This document shows positions 8,575 to 17,466 of a DNA stretch of 64,000 bases, piece after piece. The notes under the pieces were generated by a model, which had not been told where the DNA came from, did no database searches, and saw only the letters and a program-made list of their open reading frames with translations. The stretch comes from Agrobacterium arsenijevicii. GTDB lineage: Bacteria; Pseudomonadota; Alphaproteobacteria; Rhizobiales; Rhizobiaceae. Where the stretch lies: contig JWIT01000005.1 in NCBI GenBank assembly GCA_000949895.1, positions 62,001 to 126,000 on the forward strand, in the 5' to 3' direction. The first letter of the stretch is position 1. Each line of letters opens with the position of its first letter. Position numbers and translations under genes: made by a program.

Positions 8575-9365
8575 ATGAAGCCTCTTCCTATTCCGTCGTT
8601 TCCGCCAGAAATCTCGGGCTCACCTTCGAAACCGGCGATGGCCCGGTGCACGCGCTTTCCAATGTCGATCTGGAGGTCGGCAAGGGCGAATTCGTCTCCT
8701 TCATCGGCCCTTCCGGCTGCGGCAAGACCACGTTCCTCCGGGTGATCGCCGATCTTGAAAAACACACCTCGGGAGAGATCACCGTCAACGGCACCACGCC
8801 GGAAAACGCCCGCAAGGACCGGTCCTACGGTTACGTCTTTCAGGCGGCCGCCCTTTATCCCTGGCGGACCATAGAAAAGAACATCGCCCTCCCGCTCGAA
8901 ATCATGGGCTATACGAAGGCGGAGCAACGCGAGCGCATCGAGCGCACGCTCGACCTCGTCAACCTCAAAGGTTTCAGCAAGAAATACCCGTGGCAGCTTT
9001 CCGGCGGCATGCAGCAGCGCGCCTCCATCGCCCGCGCACTCGCCTTCGATGCCGACCTGCTGTTGATGGACGAGCCTTTCGGCGCTCTGGACGAGATCGT
9101 CCGCGATCATCTGAACGAGCAGCTTCTGAAACTGTGGGATACGACCGGCAAGACCATCTGCTTCGTCACCCATTCCATTCCGGAAGCGGTTTATCTCTCG
9201 ACCAAAATCGTCGTCATGTCGCCACGGCCCGGCCGGGTGACGGATGTGATCACGTCCACATTGCCGAGGGAAAGACCGCTTGAGATTCGCGAGTCCCCGG
9301 AATTTCTGGCGATTGCGCATCGCGTGCGTGAGGGGCTGAAGGCGGGGCATAGCTATGAGGGGTGA
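8571..9365 (+). CDS. ABC transporter ATP-binding protein (nitrate/sulfonate/pyrimidine class)
   Basis: A 264-residue ATPase of the NrtD/SsuB/TauB subgroup. Walker A GPSGCGKT is at residues 46-53; it also has the Q-loop FQAAALYPW, signature LSGGMQQR, Walker B LLLMDEPFGALDE and a switch histidine in FVTHS. It should power the importer formed by the two permeases and the binding protein that follow. ATG 8571 overlaps the Nudix stop. A family B repeat separates it from the first permease, yet the gene order makes it one transport system, probably for pyrimidines or their dihydro/hydantoin derivatives. Confidence 0.88.
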   Translation: MNEASSYSVVSARNLGLTFETGDGPVHALSNVDLEVGKGEFVSFIGPSGCGKTTFLRVIADLEKHTSGEITVNGTTPENARKDRSYGYVFQAAALYPWRTIEKNIALPLEIMGYTKAEQRERIERTLDLVNLKGFSKKYPWQLSGGMQQRASIARALAFDADLLLMDEPFGALDEIVRDHLNEQLLKLWDTTGKTICFVTHSIPEAVYLSTKIVVMSPRPGRVTDVITSTLPRERPLEIRESPEFLAIAHRVREGLKAGHSYEG

Positions 9366-9395
9366 TTTTCGACGCAAACTCATTGCGGGAGGCTC

Positions 9396-9553
9396 TACCC
9401 CCCTCTGCCCTGCCGGGCATCTCCCCCTCAAGGGGGGAGATCGGCAGGAAGCGCTACCATTGTTTCATTCTCGACGTCTGAGATGGGCGATACCCAACCA
9501 CGAGTCGATCTCCCCCCTTGCGGGGGAGATGTCCGGCAGGACAGAGGGGGGTA
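9396..9553. repeat. intergenic repeat, family B copy 1
   Basis: About 158 bp with outer inverted arms (CCCCCCTCTGCCCTGCCGGG at the left end, its diverged complement with GTCCGGCAGGAC at the right) and an inner CTCAAGGGGGGAGAT-like palindrome. It sits inside the operon, between the ATPase and permease genes. Copies at 30330, 34117, 51046 and 60939. Confidence 0.88.
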
Positions 9554-9602
9554 AGCCCCACCCACGGATTGGCGATACCTCCCACCCACCGAGGGCGCCG
9601 CA

Positions 9603-10478
9603 ATGACCCTCATCCGCCACCGCATCCTCCCCATTCTCACCGTCCTCCTCGCCATCCTCATCATCTGGCACGTCGCCGTCGTCTATCTCAACATGCCCTT
9701 CGCCCGCGATCAGGCAAACCGTGCCGGCCAGACGCCGAGCTTCATGGAACTCTTGCCGCAAACCTTCGCGCAGGAGCGCCCGGTTCTCCCTGCCCCACAC
9801 CAGATCATCGCGGAACTGTGGGACACCACGGTCAACAAGGCGATCACCTCCAAGCGCAGCCTCGTTTATCACGCAGGCATCACGCTCTCGGCCACGCTGC
9901 TTGGTTTCGCCATCGGCGCTGTCCTCGGCATCCTCTTGGCCGTCGCCATCGTGCATAACCGCGCCATGGACCGCTCCGTCATGCCGTGGATCGTCGCCAG
10001 CCAGACGATCCCAATCCTTGCGGTGGCGCCGATGATTATCGTCGTCCTGAACTCCATCGGCATTTCCGGGCTGTTGCCGAAGGCGCTGATCTCCACCTAT
10101 CTGTCTTTCTTCCCGATCGTCGTCGGCATGGTGAAGGGCCTAAGAAGCCCCGAAACCATCCAACTCGACCTGATGCACACCTATAATGCCTCACCCGGCC
10201 AGATCTTCTGGAAGCTGCGCTGGCCCTCGGCCCTGCCCTATCTCTTCACTTCGCTGAAGATCGCCATTGCCATCGCGCTGGTCGGCGCCATCGTCGGTGA
10301 ATTGCCGACAGGGGCCGTCGCCGGTCTTGGTGCGCGCCTGCTCTCCGGTTCCTATTACGGCCAGACGGTGCAGATATGGGCGGCGCTGTTCATGGCCGCC
10401 GGTGTCGCCGCCATTCTGGTGTCGATCATCGGCATTGCCCACGCCGCCGTCCTTAAAAGAATGGGAGCCCGGCCATGA
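9603..10478 (+). CDS. ABC transporter permease 1 (pyrimidine/NMT1-class importer)
   Basis: A 291-residue inner-membrane permease of the SsuC/NrtB type with a leading helix (ILPILTVLLAILIIWHVAVV), a long periplasmic loop and five further membrane segments. The cytoplasmic EAA-type loop that docks on the ATPase reads DLMHTYNASPGQIFWKLRWP. It pairs with the next permease, whose ATG overlaps its stop. Paired different permeases with an NMT1-like binding protein are seen in hydroxymethylpyrimidine- and pyrimidine-type importers; the exact substrate is inferred from the neighbouring degradation genes. Confidence 0.87.
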   Translation: MTLIRHRILPILTVLLAILIIWHVAVVYLNMPFARDQANRAGQTPSFMELLPQTFAQERPVLPAPHQIIAELWDTTVNKAITSKRSLVYHAGITLSATLLGFAIGAVLGILLAVAIVHNRAMDRSVMPWIVASQTIPILAVAPMIIVVLNSIGISGLLPKALISTYLSFFPIVVGMVKGLRSPETIQLDLMHTYNASPGQIFWKLRWPSALPYLFTSLKIAIAIALVGAIVGELPTGAVAGLGARLLSGSYYGQTVQIWAALFMAAGVAAILVSIIGIAHAAVLKRMGARP

Positions 10479-11347
10479 CCCATCCCGGCTGGTTTATCGG
10501 TGCGATCCTGTTCTGGCTTGCCGCCTGGGCCTTCAACGAATGGCTGGTGCGCCGCCGGTTCTCCTCGCCAGCGGCAAAGCGCATGAGCCGCATGGCCGTA
10601 CCGCTTCTTTTCGGGTTGGCCATTCTTGCACTCTGGGAAGGTGTGGTGCGCGGTTTTGCCGTGCCGCCCATCCTGCTGCCGGCACCGAGCGCCATCCTTG
10701 CCCGCCTTCTCACCTCCCTGCCGATACTCTGGGCGGATTTCCGCCAGACTTTCCTCAAATCGGTGCTGACGGGTTATGTGCTCGGCTGCGGCCTCGGCTT
10801 CATCGTCGCCATCCTCATCGACCGGTCGCCCTTCCTCCAGCGCGGGCTACTGCCCATCGGCAATTTCGTCTCCGCCTTGCCTGTTGTTGGCATCGCCCCG
10901 ATCATGGTCATGTGGTTCGGTTTCGACTGGCAGTCGAAAGTGGCCGTCGTCGTCATCATGACGTTTTTCCCGATGCTGGTGAACACGGTGCAGGGGCTCG
11001 CCGCCTCCAGCCACATGGAGCGCGACCTGATGCGCACCTATGCCGCCGGCTGGTGGCCGACGCTGATAAAACTGCGCCTGCCCGCCGCCTGGCCTTTCAT
11101 CTTCAACGCGCTGAAGATCAACTCCACGCTGGCGCTGATCGGCGCCATCGTTGCCGAATTCTTCGGCACGCCTATCGTCGGCATGGGTTTCCGCATCTCG
11201 GCGGAAATGGGCCGTAGCAATGTCGATATGGTCTGGGCCGAAATCGCCGTCGCGGCGCTTGCTGGTTCGGGCTTTTATGGTCTGGTGGCGCTCGCTGAGC
11301 GGGCCGTCACCTTCTGGCATCCGTCCGTCCGTGGGGGACGAACGTAA
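10475..11347 (+). CDS. ABC transporter permease 2 (pyrimidine/NMT1-class importer)
   Basis: A 290-residue permease homologous to the preceding one, with about six membrane segments and the EAA-type loop DLMRTYAAGWWPTLIKLRLP. It begins at the ATG at 10475, four bases inside the upstream gene, so both subunits are probably made in equal amounts and form a heterodimeric channel. The binding-protein gene follows after 21 bases. Confidence 0.87.
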   Translation: MTHPGWFIGAILFWLAAWAFNEWLVRRRFSSPAAKRMSRMAVPLLFGLAILALWEGVVRGFAVPPILLPAPSAILARLLTSLPILWADFRQTFLKSVLTGYVLGCGLGFIVAILIDRSPFLQRGLLPIGNFVSALPVVGIAPIMVMWFGFDWQSKVAVVVIMTFFPMLVNTVQGLAASSHMERDLMRTYAAGWWPTLIKLRLPAAWPFIFNALKINSTLALIGAIVAEFFGTPIVGMGFRISAEMGRSNVDMVWAEIAVAALAGSGFYGLVALAERAVTFWHPSVRGGRT

Positions 11348-11368
11348 ATAACGAAAAAGGGAACAGCG

Positions 11369-12361
11369 ATGAAAATGAAACTTGCATCCATGCTTCTTGC
11401 CGGCGCGTCACTTCTGACGGCATTCGGGGCGCAGGCCGCCGACAAGATCACCCTGCAGCTGAAATGGGTGACCCAGGCGCAATTCGCCGGTTATTACGTC
11501 GCCAAGGACAAGGGTTTCTATGAAGCAGAGGGCCTCGACGTCGACATCAAGCCCGGCGGCCCGGACATTGCCCCGGCACAGGTTCTGGCCGGCGGCGGCG
11601 CCGATGTCATCGTTGACTGGATGCCCTCGGCACTCGCCACCCGTGAAAAGGGCGTTCCGCTCGTCAACATCGCCCAGCCTTTCAAATCCTCCGGCATGAT
11701 GCTGACCTGCCTCAAGGAAACCGGCATCACCAAGCCGGAAGATTTCAAGGGCAAGACGCTCGGCGTCTGGTTCTTCGGCAACGAATATCCGTTCCTGTCG
11801 TGGATGGCGCACCTGAAAATCCCGACCACCGGCGGCGCGGATGGCGTTACCGTTCTCAAGCAGGGTTTCAACGTCGATCCGCTGCTGCAAAAGCAGGCCG
11901 CCTGCATTTCCACCATGACCTATAATGAATATTGGCAGGTCATCGATGCAGGCATCAAGCCGGAGGAACTCGTCACCTTCAAATACGAGGCGGAAGGCGT
12001 GGCGACGCTGGAGGACGGTCTTTACGTTCTCGAAGACAAGCTGAAGGACGCCAAGTTCAAGGAAGACATGGTCAAATTCGTCCGTGCTTCCATGAAGGGC
12101 TGGAAATGGGCGGAAGAACACCCTGATGACGCCGCCGGTATCGTTCTCGAAAACGACGCCTCGGGCGCCCAGACCGAAAAGCACCAGAAGCGCATGATGG
12201 GCGAAGTCGCCAAGCTGACGGCCGGCTCGAAAGGCGCGCTGGACAAGGCGGATTACGAGCGCACCGTCAAGACGCTGCTCGGCGGCGGTTCCGATCCTGT
12301 CATCACCAAGGAGCCGACAGGCGCCTACACCACCGAAATCACCGATGCGGCGCTGAAATAG
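11369..12361 (+). CDS. ABC transporter substrate-binding protein, NMT1/THI5-like
   Basis: A 330-residue periplasmic protein with a Sec signal peptide (MKMKLASMLLAGASLLTAFGAQAA) followed by KITLQLKWVTQAQFAGYYVA, the opening typical of NMT1/THI5-like pyrimidine-precursor binding proteins. The rest is a two-lobed binding fold. It closes the RutR-linked operon and should deliver a pyrimidine-type ligand to the permeases just upstream. AAAAGGGA lies before the ATG, and a strong terminator (12385-12412) ends the unit. Ligand identity is inferred from family and context. Confidence 0.88.
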   Translation: MKMKLASMLLAGASLLTAFGAQAADKITLQLKWVTQAQFAGYYVAKDKGFYEAEGLDVDIKPGGPDIAPAQVLAGGGADVIVDWMPSALATREKGVPLVNIAQPFKSSGMMLTCLKETGITKPEDFKGKTLGVWFFGNEYPFLSWMAHLKIPTTGGADGVTVLKQGFNVDPLLQKQAACISTMTYNEYWQVIDAGIKPEELVTFKYEAEGVATLEDGLYVLEDKLKDAKFKEDMVKFVRASMKGWKWAEEHPDDAAGIVLENDASGAQTEKHQKRMMGEVAKLTAGSKGALDKADYERTVKTLLGGGSDPVITKEPTGAYTTEITDAALK

Positions 12362-12384
12362 TCAAATCGAGCCCGAAGCATGGA

Positions 12385-12412
12385 ACGCGCGGTCCTCGCC
12401 GCGCGTTTTTTT
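12385..12412 (+). terminator. intrinsic terminator of the pyrimidine operon
   Basis: ACGCGCGG/CCGCGCGT stem with a six-base loop followed by seven T, starting 24 bases after the binding-protein stop. Confidence 0.88.
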
Positions 12413-12724
12413 ACGCGTTGGTGACCCCATTGATGAATTACAATGTCTCGACATATACAAAAATGTATATCAACCATGATGGCTATGCGGATTGATTTGT
12501 ATAACAACTAACATTAGAGTCCCCGCCAACAAGACTGCCAAATTTGATCTTGTAAAAAAGCACGCGGCAAAGGTGCTTGAGATTCGCGTTGAGGGGCGTT
12601 TGAATCGGGAGGATCGAAAAGGAAGTATTGTGACCCCTTGTTTCACATTCGTTCTCGCATGACCTTTTAAAACACGCCTTGAGGCTGAAGGACATGCGAT
12701 CGAATATTGCGCGAGCCAAGACAC
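12413..12724 (+). promoter_or_regulatory. control region of the RND efflux operon with an 18-bp palindrome
   Basis: This gap is AT-richer than its surroundings. It holds a perfect inverted repeat, ATATACA-N4-TGTATAT (12453-12470), of the size of a dimeric repressor operator. A short open frame with a good ribosome site (GAAGGA, ATG 12694, stop TAG 12733) runs into the adaptor gene. No regulator gene is adjacent. Confidence 0.45.
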
Positions 12725-13918
12725 ATGCAGCATAGAGTCACGTTTAACCGCTTTGTTTTCCTTCTTCTTTCCGCAACGGCCCTGCCATTCTCGGCCGTGG
12801 CCGAAGGAGAAGCGCAGGAACCGGTCAAACAGCAGAACCTTCCCTCCATCATTGTCGCGAAAGCCACGACACGGGATCTCGTGGACCGCATCATCGCCAC
12901 CGGCACGATCCGGCCCGTGGACGAGATCTATGTCCAGCCGCTGGTCGACGGCCTGTCGATAGATGAGCTGAATGTCGATATCGGCGACAGGGTCGAGGCC
13001 AATGCGGTTCTGGCCGTGCTCTCTTCCGACAGTCTGCTTCTGCAAAAAAGCCAGCTTGAGGCCAACAAGGCCAAGGCCGAGGCCTCCGTGACCCAGTCGA
13101 AGGCGCAGGTGCTGGAAGCGCAGGCCAATCTGGCCGATGCCGTTCGCCAGCGCGACCGCGCCGCAAGGCTCGGCCAGAGCGGCTCCGGTTCGGTCTCCGA
13201 GACGGAAAAGACCGAAGCCGCAGCCCAGGTTGCGCAGGCCCGCCTCGATGCCGCCAAACAGGCCGTTTCCGCAGGAGAGGCAGACAGCAAGGTTGTCGAC
13301 GCGCAGATCGACGACATCAATCTGAAGCTGACGCGCACGGGTGTGAAAACCCCGGTCTCCGGCATCGTATCCGCCAAGAACGCCAAGGTGGGCGCCATTG
13401 CCAGCGGCGCCGGCACCCCGCTTTTCACCGTTATCAAGGACGGCGCGATCGAACTCGTCGCCGATCTTTCCGAGACCGATATCATGAAGGTCAAGGCCGG
13501 CCAGAAAGCCTATTTGACGGTTGCCGGCGGAGCTGAGAAAATAGAGGGCAAGGTGCGGCTCGTTTCGCCCACCGTCGATCCATCGACGCGCCTCGGTTCC
13601 GTGCATGTGGTGCTGCCGACCGATAGCCCGGCGCGGTCAGGCATGTATGCCAGCGCAGAGATCATCGTAAAAGAAACGAACGCGCTTGCCCTGCCGCTTT
13701 CGGCCGTCACCTCCGGGCGTGAAGGCTCGACCACCCGCAGGGTGGAAGGCGACATCGTCAAGCAGGTGAAGATCGAGACCGGCATCGAAGATAGCGGTTT
13801 CATTGAGATTGTCAGCGGGCTTGCCGCTGGCGACAAGGTTGTCGAGAAAGCTGGAGCATTCGTGCGTGATGGTGACCGGATAAGACCGGTGGAAGCCCAG
13901 ACGGCTGCGTCCAACTGA
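12725..13918 (+). CDS. RND efflux periplasmic adaptor (membrane fusion protein)
   Basis: A 397-residue HlyD/AcrA-type adaptor with an export signal (FVFLLLSATALPFSAVA), a lipoyl half-motif (IATGTIRPVDEIYVQPLVDG), a long Ala/Gln/Glu-rich coiled coil at about residues 100-190, then the second lipoyl half (GVKTPVSGIVSAKNAKVGAI) and beta-barrel and membrane-proximal domains. It links the RND pump encoded 13 bases downstream to an outer-membrane channel, which is not encoded here. I take ATG 12725; a TTG at 12707 is also in frame but has no ribosome site. Confidence 0.88.
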   Translation: MQHRVTFNRFVFLLLSATALPFSAVAEGEAQEPVKQQNLPSIIVAKATTRDLVDRIIATGTIRPVDEIYVQPLVDGLSIDELNVDIGDRVEANAVLAVLSSDSLLLQKSQLEANKAKAEASVTQSKAQVLEAQANLADAVRQRDRAARLGQSGSGSVSETEKTEAAAQVAQARLDAAKQAVSAGEADSKVVDAQIDDINLKLTRTGVKTPVSGIVSAKNAKVGAIASGAGTPLFTVIKDGAIELVADLSETDIMKVKAGQKAYLTVAGGAEKIEGKVRLVSPTVDPSTRLGSVHVVLPTDSPARSGMYASAEIIVKETNALALPLSAVTSGREGSTTRRVEGDIVKQVKIETGIEDSGFIEIVSGLAAGDKVVEKAGAFVRDGDRIRPVEAQTAASN

Positions 13919-13931
13919 CTGAGGGAATGAA

Positions 13932-16900
13932 ATGAACTTCTCCGCATGGTCAATCCGTAACCCGATTGCGCCGCTGCTCGGCTTCGCGCTTTTGATTTTC
14001 CTCGGCATCCAGGCCTTCAACGCCCTGCCGATCACCCGTTTTCCGAACATCGACGTTCCCGTCGTTGCCGTCACCGTGACCCAGAGCGGCGCTTCGCCGT
14101 CGGAACTGGAGATGCAGGTGACGAAGGAGATCGAAGACGCCGTCGCCGCCATCAGCGGCGTCGACGAAATCCAGTCGACCGTCACCGACGGACAGTCCCT
14201 GACCACCGTTGTCTTCCGCATCGAAAAGCCGACGGAAGAAGCCGTTCAGGACACCAAGGACGCCATCGACAAGATCCGCAGCGATCTGCCGGCCGATATC
14301 GAAGTGCCTGTTGTCAGCAAGATCGACGTGGAAGGCCAGGCTATCCAGACCTTTGCCGTCTCCTCGCCGAACATGACGCTGGAAGAACTGTCCTGGTTCG
14401 TGGATGACACCATCAAGCGTTCGCTGCAGGGCAAATCCGGCATCGGCAAGGTCGACCGTTACGGCGGCGCCGACCGCGAAGTGCGTGTTTCGCTCAGCCC
14501 CGAAAAGCTCGACGCCTACGGCATCACCGCAAGCGAAGTGAACAGCCAGCTGCGCGGCACCAATATCGATCTCGGCTCCGGCCGTGGCCAGGTTGGCGGC
14601 AACGAGCAGACGATCCGCACGCTCGGCGACACCCGTGACGTGACGCAGCTTGCCAACACCACGATTGCGCTCTCCAACGGCCGCTTCGTCAAGCTTTCCG
14701 AACTCGGCACGGTCAAGGATACCTATCAGGAGCAGAAGTCCTTCTCGCGGTTCAACGGCAACCCCGCCGTCACCTTCGCCGTGTTCCGCTCCAAGGGCGC
14801 CAGCGAGGTTTCGGTCGCCGAAACCGTGGCGGAAAGCCTCGATCAGGTCCGCAAGGATCATCCGAACGTGTCGATCCAGATGGTCGATGACGCCGTCTAT
14901 TTCACCTATGGCAACTACAAGGCGGCGCTCGATACGCTGATCGAAGGCGCGATCCTCGCCGTTATCGTGGTTCTGCTGTTCCTCAGGAACTGGCGCGCAA
15001 CCCTGATTGCCGCCGTCGCCCTGCCGCTCTCCGCGATCCCGACATTCTGGATCATGGACCTGATGGGCTTTTCGCTTAACCTCGTCAGCTTCCTGGCATT
15101 GACGCTCGCCACGGGTATTCTCGTGGATGACGCCATCGTGGAAATCGAGAACATTGCCCGCCACATCAAGATGGGCAAGACGCCATATCGAGCCTCTCTT
15201 GAAGCTGCAGACGAAATCGGCCTCGCCGTCATCGCCACCAGCTTCACCATCATCGCCGTCTTCGTGCCGGTGTCGTTCATGCCCGGTATTCCCGGACAGT
15301 ACTTCATCCAGTTCGGTCTGACGGTCGCCTTCTCGGTGTTCTTCTCGCTTGCGGTTGCCCGCCTCATCACACCCCTGATGGCGGCCTATCTGATGCGCGC
15401 CGAAGACGCGATGGACGACCATGCCGACAATGACGGCTGGTTGATGAAGGCCTATACGCGCATGGTTTCCGCCACCACCCGCAAGTGGTGGGCGCGTTAC
15501 CTGACGCTGGTCGGCGCCATCGCCTTCCTCATCGCTTCCGTCATGCTTCTGAGCCAGGTGCCGGGCAGCTTCCTGCCGCCGGACGACGCCTCGCGCGTGA
15601 CGCTTTCGGTGGAACTGCCGCCCAATGCGACGCTTGATGAAACCGACCGGACGACGACCGAAATCTACCACGCCATCCGCGATATCAACGGTGTGGAGAG
15701 CGTCTTCATCCTAGGCGGCGCTTCGCCCAAGGGCGACCTGGAGCTTCGCCGCGCCACCGTCAACGTCATTCTCCAGCATATCGACCATTCGCTGCTCAAG
15801 CTGGTGGTCAACAAGGGGCTGGGTTCCATTCCGCTCATCGGCCAATATCTTCCGAAGGTGGAAGAAAAGGGCCGCGTCCGTCCGCAATGGGATGTGGAGC
15901 GGGATATCTTCGCCAAGGTCCGCACCATCCCGGATGTGCGCATCATCAAGCTGAACGATCGCGCTGAGCGTGAACTGAGCTTCAACTTCCTCTCTTCGAA
16001 CGAGAAGGATCTGAACGACGCCGTCGGCATTCTCGAAAGCCGCCTGCGCGCCTCGCCCATCCTTGCCAATGTCAGCTCGGAAGGCGCTCTGCCAAGGCCC
16101 GAACTGCAGATCCGCCCGCGCAAGGACGAAATCGCCCGCCTCGGTATCACGCCGCAGCAGATCTCGCAGACGGTGCGTGTCGCCACCATCGGTGATATCG
16201 ACGCACAACTGACGAAAATCTCGCTGGACGACCGGCAGATCCCGATCCGCGTGCAGGCATCCATCGATACCCGCCGCGATCTCGCCACCATCCGCGCGCT
16301 GAAGATCAAGACCGCATCCGGTTCGCTGGTGCCGCTCTATAGCGTTGCCGATATCGACTATTCGGAAGGTCCAAGCTCGATCAAGCGCAACGACCGCAAC
16401 CGCGTCGTCTCCATCGGCTCCGACGTGCCGTTCGGCACGGCGCTCGATACCTCTACGGCCGAGTTCAAGCGCATCGTGGCGGAAACCCATCTGCCGGCAA
16501 GCGTTCGCCTTGCCGAAAGTGGTGACGCCAAGGTGCAGGGCGAAATGCAGCAGGGCTTCGTCAACGCCATGTTGCTCGGCCTGTTGCTGGTGCTGGTGGT
16601 GCTCATCCTGCTGTTCAAGGATGTCATCCAGCCCTTCACCATCCTGTTCTCGCTGCCGCTTGCCATCGGCGGCGTGGCGGTGGCGCTCATCATCACGCAG
16701 AACGCGCTTTCCATGCCCGTTCTCATCGGCATCCTGATGCTGATGGGCATCGTGACGAAGAACGCCATCCTGCTGGTGGATTTCGCCATCGAAATGCGCC
16801 GGCACGGCATGGAACGGGTGCATGCCATGGTCGAAGCCGGCCGCAAGCGCGCCCGCCCGATTATCATGACCTCGATTGCCATGTCGGCGGGCATGTTGCC

Positions 16901-17252
16901 CTCGGCGCTCGGCGTCGGTGAAGGCGGCTCCTTCCGCGCGCCGATGGCGATTGCGGTGATCGGCGGCATCATCGTCTCGACGGTGCTGTCCCTGATCGTG
17001 GTTCCGGCCTTCTTCCTGATCATGGACGACCTGTCGCGCCTGCTCGCCCACCTGTTCGGCCGCTTCGTCGGCAAGAAGGAAGAGGAGGAAGAGTCCCTCT
17101 CCAACGAGAAACTCTCCGACATCGCCCGCGAAAACAGCCAGGCGCTCTCCTCGCTGGAAGCACGGGTCGCCAGCATGGAAAAGGGCTCAGGCGAAAAATC
17201 CGGCGACAAAGGCAGCAACATCCTGCGGCTGCCACCGCTCGCCGCCGAGTGA
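13932..17252 (+). CDS. RND multidrug/solute efflux pump, inner-membrane subunit
   Basis: A 1106-residue AcrB/MdtB-like HAE1-family transporter with two repeats of six membrane helices, each with a large periplasmic loop. The proton-relay aspartates lie in the fourth helix (ATGILVDDAIVEIEN), and the second half carries the paired MGIVTKNAILLVDFAIEM region. The N-terminus (FSAWSIRNPIAPLLGF) is typical. The C-terminal tail is longer than usual and Glu/Ser-rich with a short coiled coil (SLEARVASMEKG). It forms an operon with the adaptor. Substrate is unknown. Confidence 0.92.
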   Translation: MNFSAWSIRNPIAPLLGFALLIFLGIQAFNALPITRFPNIDVPVVAVTVTQSGASPSELEMQVTKEIEDAVAAISGVDEIQSTVTDGQSLTTVVFRIEKPTEEAVQDTKDAIDKIRSDLPADIEVPVVSKIDVEGQAIQTFAVSSPNMTLEELSWFVDDTIKRSLQGKSGIGKVDRYGGADREVRVSLSPEKLDAYGITASEVNSQLRGTNIDLGSGRGQVGGNEQTIRTLGDTRDVTQLANTTIALSNGRFVKLSELGTVKDTYQEQKSFSRFNGNPAVTFAVFRSKGASEVSVAETVAESLDQVRKDHPNVSIQMVDDAVYFTYGNYKAALDTLIEGAILAVIVVLLFLRNWRATLIAAVALPLSAIPTFWIMDLMGFSLNLVSFLALTLATGILVDDAIVEIENIARHIKMGKTPYRASLEAADEIGLAVIATSFTIIAVFVPVSFMPGIPGQYFIQFGLTVAFSVFFSLAVARLITPLMAAYLMRAEDAMDDHADNDGWLMKAYTRMVSATTRKWWARYLTLVGAIAFLIASVMLLSQVPGSFLPPDDASRVTLSVELPPNATLDETDRTTTEIYHAIRDINGVESVFILGGASPKGDLELRRATVNVILQHIDHSLLKLVVNKGLGSIPLIGQYLPKVEEKGRVRPQWDVERDIFAKVRTIPDVRIIKLNDRAERELSFNFLSSNEKDLNDAVGILESRLRASPILANVSSEGALPRPELQIRPRKDEIARLGITPQQISQTVRVATIGDIDAQLTKISLDDRQIPIRVQASIDTRRDLATIRALKIKTASGSLVPLYSVADIDYSEGPSSIKRNDRNRVVSIGSDVPFGTALDTSTAEFKRIVAETHLPASVRLAESGDAKVQGEMQQGFVNAMLLGLLLVLVVLILLFKDVIQPFTILFSLPLAIGGVAVALIITQNALSMPVLIGILMLMGIVTKNAILLVDFAIEMRRHGMERVHAMVEAGRKRARPIIMTSIAMSAGMLPSALGVGEGGSFRAPMAIAVIGGIIVSTVLSLIVVPAFFLIMDDLSRLLAHLFGRFVGKKEEEEESLSNEKLSDIARENSQALSSLEARVASMEKGSGEKSGDKGSNILRLPPLAAE

Positions 17253-17260
17253 AAGTAAAA

Positions 17261-17287
17261 ACGCCGGGCCAGTGCCCGGCGTTTCTT
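17261..17287 (+). terminator. intrinsic terminator of the RND operon
   Basis: ACGCCGGGC-CAGT-GCCCGGCGT stem-loop followed by TTCTTTTT, eight bases after the pump stop codon. Confidence 0.9.
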
Positions 17288-17310
17288 TTTGTGGCAAAAG
17301 TCTCTCCTCC

Positions 17311-17339
17311 GTCATCCTCGGGTCAAGCCCGAGGATGAC
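17311..17339. repeat. family A repeat, single-hairpin short form
   Basis: A 29-bp palindrome made of one arm only (CCTCGGGTCAAGCCCGAGG core). The usual spacer and second arm are missing, as if the element were the product of recombination between two arms. Confidence 0.75.
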
Positions 17340-17388
17340 GTCGAGCAAGTGGAAATTCTCCCCTCGACGTAACGATGACAACGCCCAT

Positions 17389-17402
17389 TTGATCGAAATC
17401 AA
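17389..17402. promoter_or_regulatory. anaerobox (FNR/FixK-type site)
   Basis: TTGATCGAAATCAA is an exact TTGAT-N4-ATCAA match. It lies 65 bases before the ATG of the Crp/Fnr gene, a normal distance for an activator site, so that gene is probably induced at low oxygen by an Fnr-type protein such as FnrN. Confidence 0.8.
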
Positions 17403-17466
17403 TTCCCTTTTCGGCCCAGCTGTTAATCTCCCTCGCATCGGGAATTGCCGGTCGAAGGATAATGCG

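Noticed and set aside
9396-9553. Family B repeat as ends of an insertion sequence
   Set aside because: The arms enclose only about 100 bases and no transposase; all copies have the same short size.
13950-15671. A 573-codon open frame antisense to the RND pump gene
   Set aside because: Composition is that of a mirrored coding frame (rich in Asp, Gly, His, Arg), with no ribosome site or recognisable motif.
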